Shown here piece by piece: positions 17,901-29,069 of a DNA stretch of 64,000 bases (positions within the stretch are counted from its first letter, which is position 1; each line of letters opens with the position of its first letter). Made by a program: the position numbers and the translations under genes. This DNA comes from Bombus terrestris. Its lineage: Eukaryota > Arthropoda > Insecta > Hymenoptera > Apidae. Location of the stretch: positions 5,676,700 through 5,740,699 of the forward strand of contig NC_063281.1 in assembly GCF_910591885.1 (NCBI RefSeq), written 5' to 3'. Under the pieces are notes generated by a model. That model ran no database searches and was not told where the DNA came from. It saw only the letters and a program-made list of their open reading frames with translations.

Positions 17901-20900
17901 ACAACGTGTAACGTTATATAGTGTATCGTTATAACGTATAACGTTATATAGCATTGCGTTATAACGTATACCGTTATATAGTATGACGTTATAACGTATA
18001 ACGTTATATAGTATTACGTTATAACGGATAACGTTATATAGTATTACGTTATAACGTATAACGTTATATAGCATTGCGTTATAACGTGTACCGTTATATA
18101 GTATGACGTTATAACGTATAACGTTATATAGTATTACGTTATAACGGATAACGTTATATAGTATTACGTTATAACGTATAACGTTATATAGCATTGCGTT
18201 ATAACGTGTACCGTTATATAGTATGACGTTATAACGTATAACGTTATATAGTATTACGTTATAACGTATAACGTTATATACAATTACCATACAACGTGTA
18301 ACGTTATATAGTATTACGTTATAACGTATAACGTTATATAGTATTACGTTATATCGTATAACGTTATATACAATTACCATACAACGTGTAACGTTATATA
18401 GTGTAACGTTATAACGTATAACGTTATATAGCATTGCGTTATAACGTATACCGTTATATAGTATGACGATATAATGTACAACGTTATATAGTATTACGTT
18501 ATAACGGATAACGTTATATAGTATTACGCAATAACGTATAACGTTATTTAGTATTACGTTATAACGTATAACGTTATATAGTATTACGTTATAACGTATA
18601 ACGTTATATAGTATTACGTTATAACGTATAAAGTTATATAGTATTACGTTATAACGTATAACGTTATATACAATTACCATACAACGTGTAACGTTATATA
18701 GTATTACGTTATAACGGATAAAGTTATATAGTGTAAACGTTATAACGTATAACGTCATGTAGTATTACGTTATAACCTATAATGTTATACACTATTACGA
18801 TAGAACGTATAACGTTACATACTATTACTATACAATGTATGACGTTATATATTGTTACGTTTTAATGTATAACGTTATATAGCATTGCGTTATAGCGTAT
18901 ACCGTTATATAGTATTACGTTATAACGTATGAAGTTATATAGTATTACGTTATAACGTATAACGTTATATACAATTACCATACAACGTGTAACGTTATAT
19001 AGTGTACCGTTATAACGTATAACGTTATATAGCATTGCGTTATAACGTATACCGTTATATAGTATAACGTTATGACTTATAACGTTATATAGTATTACGT
19101 TATAACGGATAACGTTATATAGCATTGCGTTATAGCGTATACCGTTATATAGTATAACGCTATAACGTATAATGTTACATAGTATTACGTTATAACGTAT
19201 AACGTTATATAGCATTGCGTTATAACGTATACCGTTATATAGTATTACGTTATAACGGATAACGTTATATAGTATTACGTTATAACGTATAAAGTTATAT
19301 AGTATTTCGTTACAACGTATAACGTTATATACAATTACCATACAACGTGTAACGTTATATAGTGTATCGTTATAACGTATAACGTTATATAGCATTGCGT
19401 TATAACGTATACCGTTATATAGTATTACGTTATAACCTATAATGTTATACACTATTATGATAGAACGTATAACGTTACATACTATTACTATACAATGTAT
19501 GGCGTTATATATTGTTACGTTTTAATGTATAACGTTATATAGCATTGCGTTATAGCGTATACCGTTATATAGTATAACGTTATAACGTATAAAGTTATAT
19601 AGTATTACGTTATAACGTATAACGTTATATACAATTACCATACAACGTGTAACGTTATATAGTATTACGTTATAACGTATAACGTTATATAGTATTACGT
19701 TATAACGTATAACGTTATATAGTATTACGTTATAACGTATAAAGTTATATAGTATTACGTTATAACGTATAACGTTATATACAATTACCATACAACGTGT
19801 AACGTTATATAGTGTATCGTTATAACGTATAACGTTATATAGCATTGCGTTATAACGTATACCGTTATATAGTATTACGTTATAACCTATAATGTTATAC
19901 ACTATTACGATAGAACGTATAACGTTACATACTATTACTATACAATGTATGGCGTTATATATTGTTACGTTTTAATGTATAACGTTATATAGCATTGCGT
20001 TATAGCGTATACCGTTATATAGTATAACGTTATAACGTATAAAGTTACATAGTATTACGTTATATCGTATAACGTTATATACAATTACCATACAACGTGT
20101 AACGTTATATAGTGTATCGTTATAACGTATAACGTTATATAGCATTGCGTTATAACGTATACCGTTATATAGTATTACGTTATGACTTATAACGTTATAT
20201 AGTATTACGTTATAACGGATAACGTTATATAGTATTACGGTATAACGTATAACGTTATATAGTATTACGTTATAACGTATAACGTTATATAGTATTACGT
20301 TATAACGTATAAAGTTATATACAATTACCATACAACGTGTAACGTTATATAGTATTACGTTATAACGTATAACGTTATATAGTATTACGTTTTATCGTAT
20401 AACGTTATATACAATTACCATACAACGTGTAACGTTATATAGTGTAACGTTATAACGTATAACGTTATATAGCATTGCGTTATAACGTATACCATTATAT
20501 AGTATGACGTTATAACGTATAACGTTATATAGTATTACGTTATAACGGATAACGTTATATAGTATTACGTTATAACGTATAACGTTATATAACATTGCGT
20601 TATAACGTGTACCGTTATATAGTATGACGTTATAACGTATAACGTTATATAGTATTACGTTATAACGGATAACGTTATATGGTATTACGTTATAACGTAT
20701 AACGTTATATAGTATTACGTTGAAACGTATAACGTTATATACTATTACCATACAACGTGTAACGTTATATAGTATTACGTTATAACGTATAACGTCATAG
20801 ACTATTACCATACAACGTGTAACGTTATATAGTGTAACGTTATAACGTATAACGTTATATAGCATTGCGTTATAACGTATACCGTTATATAGTATTACGT

Positions 20901-21350
20901 TATAACGGATAACGTTATATAGTATTACGTTATAACGTATAACGTTATATAGTATTACGTTATAACGTATAACGTTATATAGTATTACGTTATAACGTAT
21001 AACGTTATATAGTATTACGTTATAACGTATAACGTTATATAGTATTACGTTATAACGTATAACGTTATATAGTATTACGTTATAACGTATAACGTTATAT
21101 ACAATTACCATACAATGTGTAACGTTATATAGTGTATCGTTATAACGTATAACGTTATATAGCATTGCGTTATAACGTATACCGTTATATAGTATTACGT
21201 TATAACCTATAATGTTATACACTATTACGATAGAACGTATAACGTTGCATACTATTACTATACAATGTATGGCGTTATATATTGTTACGTTTTAATGTAT
21301 AACGTTATATAGCATTGCGTTATAGCGTATACCGTTATATAGTATAACTT
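11990..21350. repeat. Higher-order tandem duplication, period 4681 bp
   Basis: Two adjacent copies of about 4.68 kb (roughly 11990-16670 and 16671-21350) carry the same series of monomer variants in the same order. Aligned rare variants include the GTGAAACG monomers (near 12971 and 17652), the ATAATGTACAACG monomer (near 13791 and 18472), the 31-bp monomer (near 14052 and 18733), and the ATAACATTGCG monomer (near 15909 and 20590). Very few substitutions separate the copies, for example one near 20795 that reads GTCATAGAC where the first copy has GTTATATAC. The period is 156 monomers plus one base. This looks like a recent unequal exchange. Confidence 0.88.
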
Positions 21351-24300
21351 TATAACGTATAAAGTTATATAGTATTACGTTATAACGTATAACGTTATAT
21401 ACAATTACCATACAACGTGTAACGTTATATAGTGTATCGTTATAACGTATAACGTTATATAGCATTGCGTTATAACGTATACCGTTATATAGTATTACGT
21501 TAAGACTTATAACGTTATATAGTATTACGTCATAACGGATAACGTTATATAGTATTACGGTATAACGTATAACGTTATATAGTACTACGTTATAACGTAT
21601 AACGTTATATAGTATTACGTTATAACGTATAACGTTATATACAATTACCATACAACGTGTAACGTTATATAGTATTACGTTATAACGTATAACGTTATAT
21701 AGTATTACGTTTTATCGTATAACGTTATATACAATTACCATACAACGTGTAACGTTATATAGTGTAACGTTATAACGTATAACGTTATATAGCATTGCGT
21801 TATAACGTATACCATTATATAGTATGACGTTATAACGTATAACGTTATATAGTATTACGTTATAACGGATAACGTTATATAGTATTACGTTATAACGTAT
21901 AACGTTATATAGTATTACGTTATAACGTATAACGTTATATACAATTACCATACAACGTGTAACGTTATATAGTTTTACGTTATAACGTATAACGTTATAT
22001 AGTATTACGTTATAACGTATAACGTTATATACAATTACCATACAACGTGTAACGTTATATAGTGTAACGTTATAACGTATAACGTTATATAGCATTGCGT
22101 TATAACGTATACCGTTATATAGTATTACGTTATAACGGATAACGTTATATAGTATTACGTTATAACGTATAACGTTATATAGTATTACGTTATAACGTAT
22201 AACGTTATATAGTATTACGTTATAACGTATAACGTTATATAGTATTACGTTATAACGTATAACGTTATATAGTATTACGTTATAACGTATAACGTTATAT
22301 AGTATTACGTTATAACGTATAACGTTATATAGTATTACGTTATAACGTATAACGTTATATAGTGAAACGTTATAACGTATAACGTTATGTAGTATTACGT
22401 TATAACGTATAACGTTATATAGTATTACGTTATAACGTATAACGTTATATAGTATTACGTTATAACGTGTAACATTATATAGTATTACGCTATAACGTAT
22501 AACGTTATTTAGTATTACGCTATAACGTATAACGTTATTTAGTATTACGTTATAACGTATAACGTTATATAGTATTACGTTATAACGTATAACGTTATAT
22601 AGTATTACGTTATAACGTATAACGTTATATAGTATTACGTTATAACGTATAACGTTATATAGTATTACGTTATAACGTATAACGTTATATAGTATTACGT
22701 TATAACGTATAAAGTTATATAGTATTACGTTATAACGTATAACGTTATATACAATTACCATACAACGTGTAACGTTATATAGTGTATCGTTATAACGTAT
22801 AACGTTATATAGCATTGCGTTATAACGTATACCGTTATATAGTATTACGTTATAACCTATAATGTTATACACTATTACGATAGAACGTATAACGTTACAT
22901 ACTATTACTATACAATGTATGGCGTTATATATTGTTACGTTTTAATGTATAACGTTATATAGCATTGCGTTATAGCGTATACCGTTATATAGTATAACGT
23001 TATAACGTATAAAGTTATATAGTATTACGTTATAACGTATAACGTTATATACTATTACCATACAACGTGTAACGTTATATAGTATTACGTTATAACGTAT
23101 AACGTTATATAGTATTACGTTATAACGTATAACGTTATATAGTATTACGTTATAACGTATAAAGTTATATAGTATTACGTTATAACGTATAACGTTATAT
23201 ACAATTACCATACAACGTGTAACGTTATATAGTGTATCGTTATAACGTATAACGTTATATAGCATTGCGTTATAACGTATACCGTTATATAGTATTACGT
23301 TATGACTTATAACGTTATATAGTATTACGTTATAACGGATAACGTTATATAGTATTACGGTATAACGTATAACGTTATATAGTATTACGTTATAACGTAT
23401 AACGTTATATAGTATTACGTTATAACGTATAACGTTATATACAATTACCATACAACGTGTAACGTTATATAGTATTACGTTATAACGTATAACGTTATAC
23501 AGTATTACGTTATAACGTATAACGTTATATAGTATTACGTTATAACGTATAACGTTATATAGTATTACGTTATAACGTATAACGTTATATAGTATTACGT
23601 TATAACGTATAACGTTATATAGTATTACGTTTTATCGTATAACGTTATATACAATTACCATACAACGTGTAACGTTATATAGTGTAACGTTATAACGTAT
23701 AACGTTATATAGCATTGCGTTATAACGTATACCGTTATATAGTATTACGTTATAACGGATAACGTTATATAGTATTACGTTATAACGTGTAACGTTATAT
23801 AGTATTACGTTATAACGTATAACGTTATATAGTATTACGTTATAACGTATAACGTTATATAGTATTGCGTTATAACGTATAACGTTATATAGTATTACGT
23901 TATAACGTATAACGTTATATAGTATTACGCTATAACGTATAACGTTATATAGTGAAACGTTGTAACGTATAACGTTATATAGTATTACGTTATAACGTAT
24001 AACGTTATATAGTATTACGTTATAACGTATAACGTTATATAGTATTACGTTATAACGTATAACGTTATATAGTATTACGTTATAACGTATAACGTTATAT
24101 AGTATTACGTTATAACGTATAACGTTATATAGTATTACGTTATAACGTATAACGTCATGTAGTATTACGTTATAACCTATAATGTTATACACTACTACGA
24201 TAGAACGTATAACGTTACATACTATTACTATACAATGTATGGCGTTATATATTGTTACGTTTTAATGTATAACGTTATATAGCATTGCGTTATAGCGTAT

Positions 24301-25657
24301 ACCGTTATATAGTATAACGTTATAACGTATAATGTTATATAGTATTACGTTATAACGTATAACGTTATATAGTATAACGTTATAACGTATAACGTTATAT
24401 AGTATTACGTTATAACGTATAACGTTATATACTATTACGTTATAACGTATAACGTTATATAGTATTACGTTATAACGGATAAAGTTATATAGTGTAAACG
24501 TTATAACGTATAACGTCATGTAGTATTACGTTATAACGTATAACGTTATATAGTATTACGTTATAACGTATAACGTCATGTAGTATTACGTTATAACCTA
24601 TAATGTTATACACTATTACGATAGAACGTATAACGTTACATACTATTACTATACAATGTATGACGTTATATATTGTTACGTTTTAATGTATAACGTTATA
24701 TAGCATTGCGTTATAGCGTATACCGTTATATAGTATTACGTTATAACGTATGAAGTTATATAGTATTACGTTATAACGTATAACGTTATATACAATTACC
24801 ATACAACGTGTAACGTTATATAGTGTACCGTTATAACGTATAACGTTATATAGCATTGCGTTATAACGTATACCGTTATATAGTATAACGTTATGACTTA
24901 TAACGTTATATAGTATTACGTTATAACGGATAACGTTATATAGCATTGCGTTATAGCGTATACCGTTATATAGTATAACGCTATAACGTATAATGTTACA
25001 TAGTATTACGTTATAACGTATAACGTTATATAGCATTGCGTTATAACGTATACCGTTATATAGTATTACGTTATAACGGATAACGTTATATAGTATTACG
25101 TTATAACGTATAAAGTTATATAGTATTACGTTATGACGTATAACGTTATATACAATTACCATACAACGTGTAACGTTATATAGTGTGTCGTTATAACGTA
25201 TAACGTTATATAGCATTGCGTTATGACGTATACCGTTATATAGTATTACGTTATAACCTATAATGTTATACACTATTACGATAGAACGTATAACGTTACA
25301 TACCATTACTATACAATGTATGGCGTTAGATATTGTTACGTTTTAATGTATAACGTTATATAGCATTGCGTTATAGCGTATACCGTTATATAGTATTACG
25401 TTATAACGTATAAAGTTATATAGTATTACGTTATAACGTATAACGTTATATACAATTACCATACAACGTGTAACGTTATATAGTGTATCGTTATAACGTA
25501 TAACGTTATATAGCATTGCGTTATAACGTATAACGTTATATAGTATTACGTTATGACTTATAACGTTATATAGTATTACGTTATAACGGATAACGTTATA
25601 TAGTATTACGTTATAACGGATAACGTTATATAGTACTACGTTATAACGTATAACGTT

Positions 25658-25671
25658 ATATAGTATTACGT

Positions 25672-25674
<3 letters not shown>
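25658..25674. repeat. Target-site duplication, left copy (R1-like element)
   Basis: ATATAGTATTACGTTAT here, abutting the poly(T) run, is repeated at 31389-31405 beyond the other end of the element. A simple insertion without duplication would have continued with AACGTATAAC. A duplication of 16-17 bp fits target-primed reverse transcription, but because the target is itself a 30-bp tandem repeat the length could also be 17 plus a multiple of 30. The last T may belong to the tail instead. Confidence 0.7.

Positions 25675-25718
<44 letters not shown>
25674..25718 (-). other. Poly(A) tail of the R1-like element
   Basis: An uninterrupted run of 45 T on the plus strand is the poly(A) tail at the 3' end of the minus-strand element. 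It shows the RNA template was polyadenylated or that the reverse transcriptase added A residues. Its purity is typical of a young insertion. Confidence 0.95.
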
Positions 25719-25720
<2 letters not shown>

Positions 25721-25922
25721 GTGGGGAGGGGAAATGCTATTACGCATGCCCAGTGACCCGCATCACTGGGTTATGTGGGAGTCGGTCGGATGTCGTTGCC
25801 ATACCCACTAAAAACCCCTCCTCCTTCTTCCTCCGCTTAGGGGGCAGACAACCCCGGTAAAACCTGTCGGCAGTCATCAGAGTTGTCCTTTCGTGCCCCG
25901 TTGTGTCTACTTCTTCGGGCAG
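25719..25922 (-). other. 3' UTR of the R1-like element
   Basis: These 204 bp lie between the ORF2 stop codon (TAA, 25923-25925 on the minus strand) and the poly(A) tail. No canonical AATAAA is seen. The region is much less AT-rich than the satellite and contains a perfect inverted repeat at 25749-25770. In related elements such as SART1 the 3' UTR is recognised by the element's own reverse transcriptase; that role here is inferred. Confidence 0.8.
25749..25770 (-). other. Stem-loop in the 3' UTR
   Basis: CCCAGTGA (25749-25756) and TCACTGGG (25763-25770) are perfect inverted repeats separated by six bases, giving an 8-bp stem and a 6-base loop about 30 bases from the poly(A) tail. It is a candidate recognition structure for template selection by the ORF2 protein, which is an inference from position. 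Confidence 0.65.
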
Positions 25923-28900
25923 TTACTGCTCATGTCGTCCTCTCAGCCAGTTCAGAATACTGGGCTGGTCTCCTTCTACGATTTGCCGTTGTTTCATGAT
26001 CTTGCCCTCATTGCTCCGCGTAGTTGTTGTTTCGCTCGTTCTCCTCCTTGCCTCTTCCCAGGCCCTCACTGTCACCCTCCTGTGACACATGACGGTCTTG
26101 CAGAATTGCCTGAATTTATTCCAGCTCTCGTCCTTGGCGGTCACCGTGGCGATCAGGTTGCCCACGTCTATCTTCCCGCCCAAAGCGTTCTCCAGCTCGA
26201 TCCTTCTGTCCGTCCACTTCGGGCACGCGAATAGGGCGTGCTCTGCATCGTCGTTCGGGTCTCCGCAGTCGAGGCAGTTGCTGTCGCTGTCCCTGCCAAT
26301 CCTTTTCCTATAGACACCGAAGCTCCCATGCCCGGTTAGCAGCTGCATGGTGTGGTGATCGATGTCCATCTTCTTTTTGGTAAATAGCAACGCACTCGGT
26401 ATTAGCTTCTTTGTGATATTTTCTTTTTTGTAGTTGTTCCACTCCTTCTGCCAATCCTCTTGGGCCTTCTTGCGAATCGCCTCCAGTTCCTCCTTCAGCT
26501 TGGAGCCGTCCTCCGTGCCAATCCTGGTCCCATGGTTCTTGTTCCTCTCGTAGGTCTCTCCGAGCATCTTTATCTTTATGTAGATCGGGAGATTCCCGGT
26601 CAACACACAAAGTGCCGCGTGGGAGACGGTACGGTATGCCGTCGTTGTTATGCACAGGGCCGTTCGTTGTGCTCGTTTCAGCTTTTTCCTGTTCTTATCG
26701 GTATTCGCTGCTCTAGCCCACACCGGTGCTCCATAGGTTACGATGGACTCCCACACATTGTAGTAGAGCCTACGAGCCAGGCTGGGCGGCCCATTGATGT
26801 TGGGTAGGATTCCCCTAAGGGCTCCTATTAACTTGTCGGCTCTGTTACACACCATCTCGATATGCGCACCGAACCTCCGACTGGAGTCGATGACGACTCC
26901 GAGATACCTGATGCGGTCGACCGTTTCGATGTCCGAGGGGCCCAACCTGAGTTTCACCACTCTCGGCACTCGCAAGCTTGTGATGAGCATAACCTCCGTC
27001 TTTTCCCTCGCCAGGGTGAGCCCGACACTCATGCACCAATCGTTGGCGATCCTTAGCATCGTGTTGACCTTGGCGGAGGCATCTTCGCTCCTCCCGACGG
27101 AACATGTGATGGCCAGATCATCCGCGAAGGCGGTTGCTCTGACCATTGGCATGTTGTCGAGTCTCTCGAGCAACCGGTCGTATACCAAGTTCCACAGGAA
27201 TGGTCCGAGGATGGATCCCTGCGGGACTCCCGCCGCCACCTCGTGCTCCACCGTGCCGTGCTGGTTGCTCACGATGATCCTCCTTCCGGATAGGTAACTG
27301 CCGATTAGTCTTTTGACCTTCCATGGCAGCTTCCTCTTGTCAAATTCCTCGTATATGCTCTTCCAGCTGAGCGAATTGAAGGCATTGCTAATATCCAGGG
27401 TGATCATCACGCATATTACCTTCTTCTGTTTGCAGATGTTGGCAAACTTCATCACCTGCGTGATGGCATCTACTGTGCTCCTCTTCCTTCTGAAGCCATA
27501 TTGCCTCCGATGGAACGGGTCCGTCCCGATGCATCTCTCGATGATCCTCTTAAAGCATTTTTCCCAGATCTTGCTCATGGTTGGGAGTATGCTTATCGGC
27601 CGGTACGCGTTGGGGAGACTGGGATCCTTTCCCGGTTTCCTTAGCAGTATTACTCTGGCCGTCTTCCAGCTGTCTGGGATCCTTCCTGATTCGGTGATGC
27701 CGTTGAACGCTCTTGTCACGAGCTCGCTCCTGCGACTCGCTACCAGCTTCGCGATCTCGCCCGGCACGCCATCGACTCCTGCAGCCTTCTTGGAGTTCAT
27801 TCTTCCGGCGGCATCGACGACATCGCCTTCGCCGACGGCGACGCTGAGGCTAATATCTCCTTCTTCTTCGTGCTCTGCCTCTTCGCGGCCCTCATAATTG
27901 GGGGGTCCGTGTCCCAGGGTGAATAGCCTCTGTAGGACTGCCTTCACCATGTCGATCGGCATGTCGTTTGTTGGTCCCTTGCTTTTACACTTCTTCATGA
28001 CCGTGCGATAGGGTTTGCCCCAAGGGTCGCTCTCCAGTATCTTGCAGTATACAGCCCAAGCTGTTTTTTTGCTACAGGCGATCTCCTTTTTTAACTGCCT
28101 ACGGATCTCCTTGAAGGCGTTGACGAGGGGCTCGGTGTTGCCGGCGTTCTTCTTTCTTTCTCTCGTCACCTTCCTGAGCGCTTTGTGCGCCTGCGCTCTC
28201 AGTTCCGCGATCCTCTGGTTCCACCAGTAGTTCGCGTACTTGTGGCTCGCTGCGCCGTTCGACTTCCTTAGCATCCCTTCGCACGCACCTTCTATGCTCT
28301 TTTGCAAGAGCTCGGCCCCATCCTCACCGCTAGCCGCGTAGAGGTCCTCCTTCTTCAGTGTGACGTCGAATCTGCTCAGGAACTCCTCCGGCGACATGTC
28401 CTTGGTCACGTACCTGTAGAACTTCGATACGGTTCGGGTCCTTCTCGTCTTAAACCTGTGGAGCACGTACAGATGGTCCGAGGCCGAGTATTTGTCTAAG
28501 ACCGCGCTTCCGGCGTGTATCTCGCTGACCTTGTTGGATACGCTCATTATGTCGGGGAAGCTCGTCTTCCCGTTCATGAAGAAGGTGTACTTTTCCTTGA
28601 GCCTCAATGGAAACACCCGGTGGGCGCTTAGTGCCTCCATTAAGACTCTCCCTCTCTTGTCTGTGGTCGATCCTCCCCAACAGGTTGACTTTGCGTTGAA
28701 GTCTCCGGCCACGACGACCTTGTCGTGTCTTCTAGTAACACTCTTCGTCATAGCCGACAGCGTGTCTATGTATTTGCAGTATGCTGGCTTGTTTATGTTG
28801 GGCGAACAGTATCCGCTGAAGCAGAAGACGTCGCCAACACGGACGCCCACTATCCCGTCGCTCGTGACCTCCGATGCTTCATCAGGCAGCTTGCCATTGA

Positions 28901-29069
28901 GGAGTGTGACCCATATCGAGGCGTCTCCTTTGGTGTCATTAAACCAGTGCGGTAGCTGCCTGTTCGGCTCGGAAATTATTATTATATCCGGCCTAAGTTC
29001 GATCGCGCATTGGTGCATCATGTCCTGCGCCAGCTTGCATCTATTGAGGTTTATCTGCAGTATCCTCAT
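25923..29069 (-). CDS. R1-clade ORF2: endonuclease and reverse transcriptase
   Basis: This 1048-aa protein nicks the target DNA and copies the element RNA directly onto it (target-primed reverse transcription). Residues 1-200 form an AP-like (exonuclease-endonuclease-phosphatase) endonuclease: N7 in QINLN, E34 in SEPN, D123 and N125 in GDFN, and the terminal SDH at 197-199. The reverse transcriptase spans about 430-760, with D559 in LDISNAF, GVPQGSILGP at 614-623 and FADD at 648-651. A C-terminal zinc motif follows (C932, C935, H944, C949), typical of the R1 clade. No RNase H domain is seen. The ATG at 29069 overlaps the ORF1 stop as ATGA, which supports this start and suggests coupled translation. 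Length is normal for the clade and no frameshift or missing catalytic residue is seen. Confidence 0.95.
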   Translation of the reverse strand: MRILQINLNRCKLAQDMMHQCAIELRPDIIIISEPNRQLPHWFNDTKGDASIWVTLLNGKLPDEASEVTSDGIVGVRVGDVFCFSGYCSPNINKPAYCKYIDTLSAMTKSVTRRHDKVVVAGDFNAKSTCWGGSTTDKRGRVLMEALSAHRVFPLRLKEKYTFFMNGKTSFPDIMSVSNKVSEIHAGSAVLDKYSASDHLYVLHRFKTRRTRTVSKFYRYVTKDMSPEEFLSRFDVTLKKEDLYAASGEDGAELLQKSIEGACEGMLRKSNGAASHKYANYWWNQRIAELRAQAHKALRKVTRERKKNAGNTEPLVNAFKEIRRQLKKEIACSKKTAWAVYCKILESDPWGKPYRTVMKKCKSKGPTNDMPIDMVKAVLQRLFTLGHGPPNYEGREEAEHEEEGDISLSVAVGEGDVVDAAGRMNSKKAAGVDGVPGEIAKLVASRRSELVTRAFNGITESGRIPDSWKTARVILLRKPGKDPSLPNAYRPISILPTMSKIWEKCFKRIIERCIGTDPFHRRQYGFRRKRSTVDAITQVMKFANICKQKKVICVMITLDISNAFNSLSWKSIYEEFDKRKLPWKVKRLIGSYLSGRRIIVSNQHGTVEHEVAAGVPQGSILGPFLWNLVYDRLLERLDNMPMVRATAFADDLAITCSVGRSEDASAKVNTMLRIANDWCMSVGLTLAREKTEVMLITSLRVPRVVKLRLGPSDIETVDRIRYLGVVIDSSRRFGAHIEMVCNRADKLIGALRGILPNINGPPSLARRLYYNVWESIVTYGAPVWARAANTDKNRKKLKRAQRTALCITTTAYRTVSHAALCVLTGNLPIYIKIKMLGETYERNKNHGTRIGTEDGSKLKEELEAIRKKAQEDWQKEWNNYKKENITKKLIPSALLFTKKKMDIDHHTMQLLTGHGSFGVYRKRIGRDSDSNCLDCGDPNDDAEHALFACPKWTDRRIELENALGGKIDVGNLIATVTAKDESWNKFRQFCKTVMCHRRVTVRAWEEARRRTSETTTTRSNEGKIMKQRQIVEGDQPSILNWLRGRHEQ

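Larger units (their letters stand above)
1680..25360. repeat. Recurring divergent marker cassette in the left array
   Basis: A run of about five unusual monomers recurs as a block: one with CCTATAATGTTATACAC, one with GATAGAACG, one with ACATACTATTACTATAC, one with AATGTATGGCG (or TATGACG, TATAGCG), and one with TTGTTACGTTTTAATG, followed by the GCATTGCG and ATACCG variants. I count about 26 occurrences on this side, near 1725, 2715, 3705, 4095, 4575, 5775, 6195, 7185, 7575, 8055, 9345, 10815, 11235, 11895, 14145, 14805, 15255, 16575, 18825, 19485, 19935, 21255, 22905, 24225, 24645 and 25305. Spacing is always close to a multiple of 30 bp. It marks the subunits of the higher-order repeats. 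No function can be read from the sequence. Confidence 0.8.
1..25673. repeat. 30-bp satellite array, left segment
   Basis: A tandem array of a 30-bp, AT-rich monomer (about 23% GC in the commonest version) fills this stretch without any unrelated sequence. Read on the minus strand, the monomer is two related 15-bp halves, TATAACGTTATACGT followed by TATAACGTAATACTA, which match at 12 of 15 positions. Common variants include one with CAATTACC in place of GTATTACG, one with GCATTGCG, one with GTATGACG, one starting AACGGATAAC and one with TAAAGTT. These recur in ordered runs, so the array has higher-order structure. The first 2 kb is the most varied part. Nine 31-bp monomers (an extra A giving GTGTAAACG) shift the register by one base each. 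I see no gene here; long minus-strand open frames are a by-product of the 30-bp period. Confidence 0.97.

Noticed and set aside
1..25673. CRISPR array
   Set aside because: The 30-bp units are directly adjacent with no unique spacers, and no cas genes exist in the window.
25343..25747. A minus-strand frame starting MRNSISPPHA followed by a run of lysines
   Set aside because: The lysines are the poly(A) tail of the R1-like element read as codons and the rest is satellite.
26794..27897. Plus-strand frames of 160-264 codons within the R1-like element
   Set aside because: They lie opposite ORF1 and ORF2, have no recognisable domain and are explained by the codon use of the real genes.
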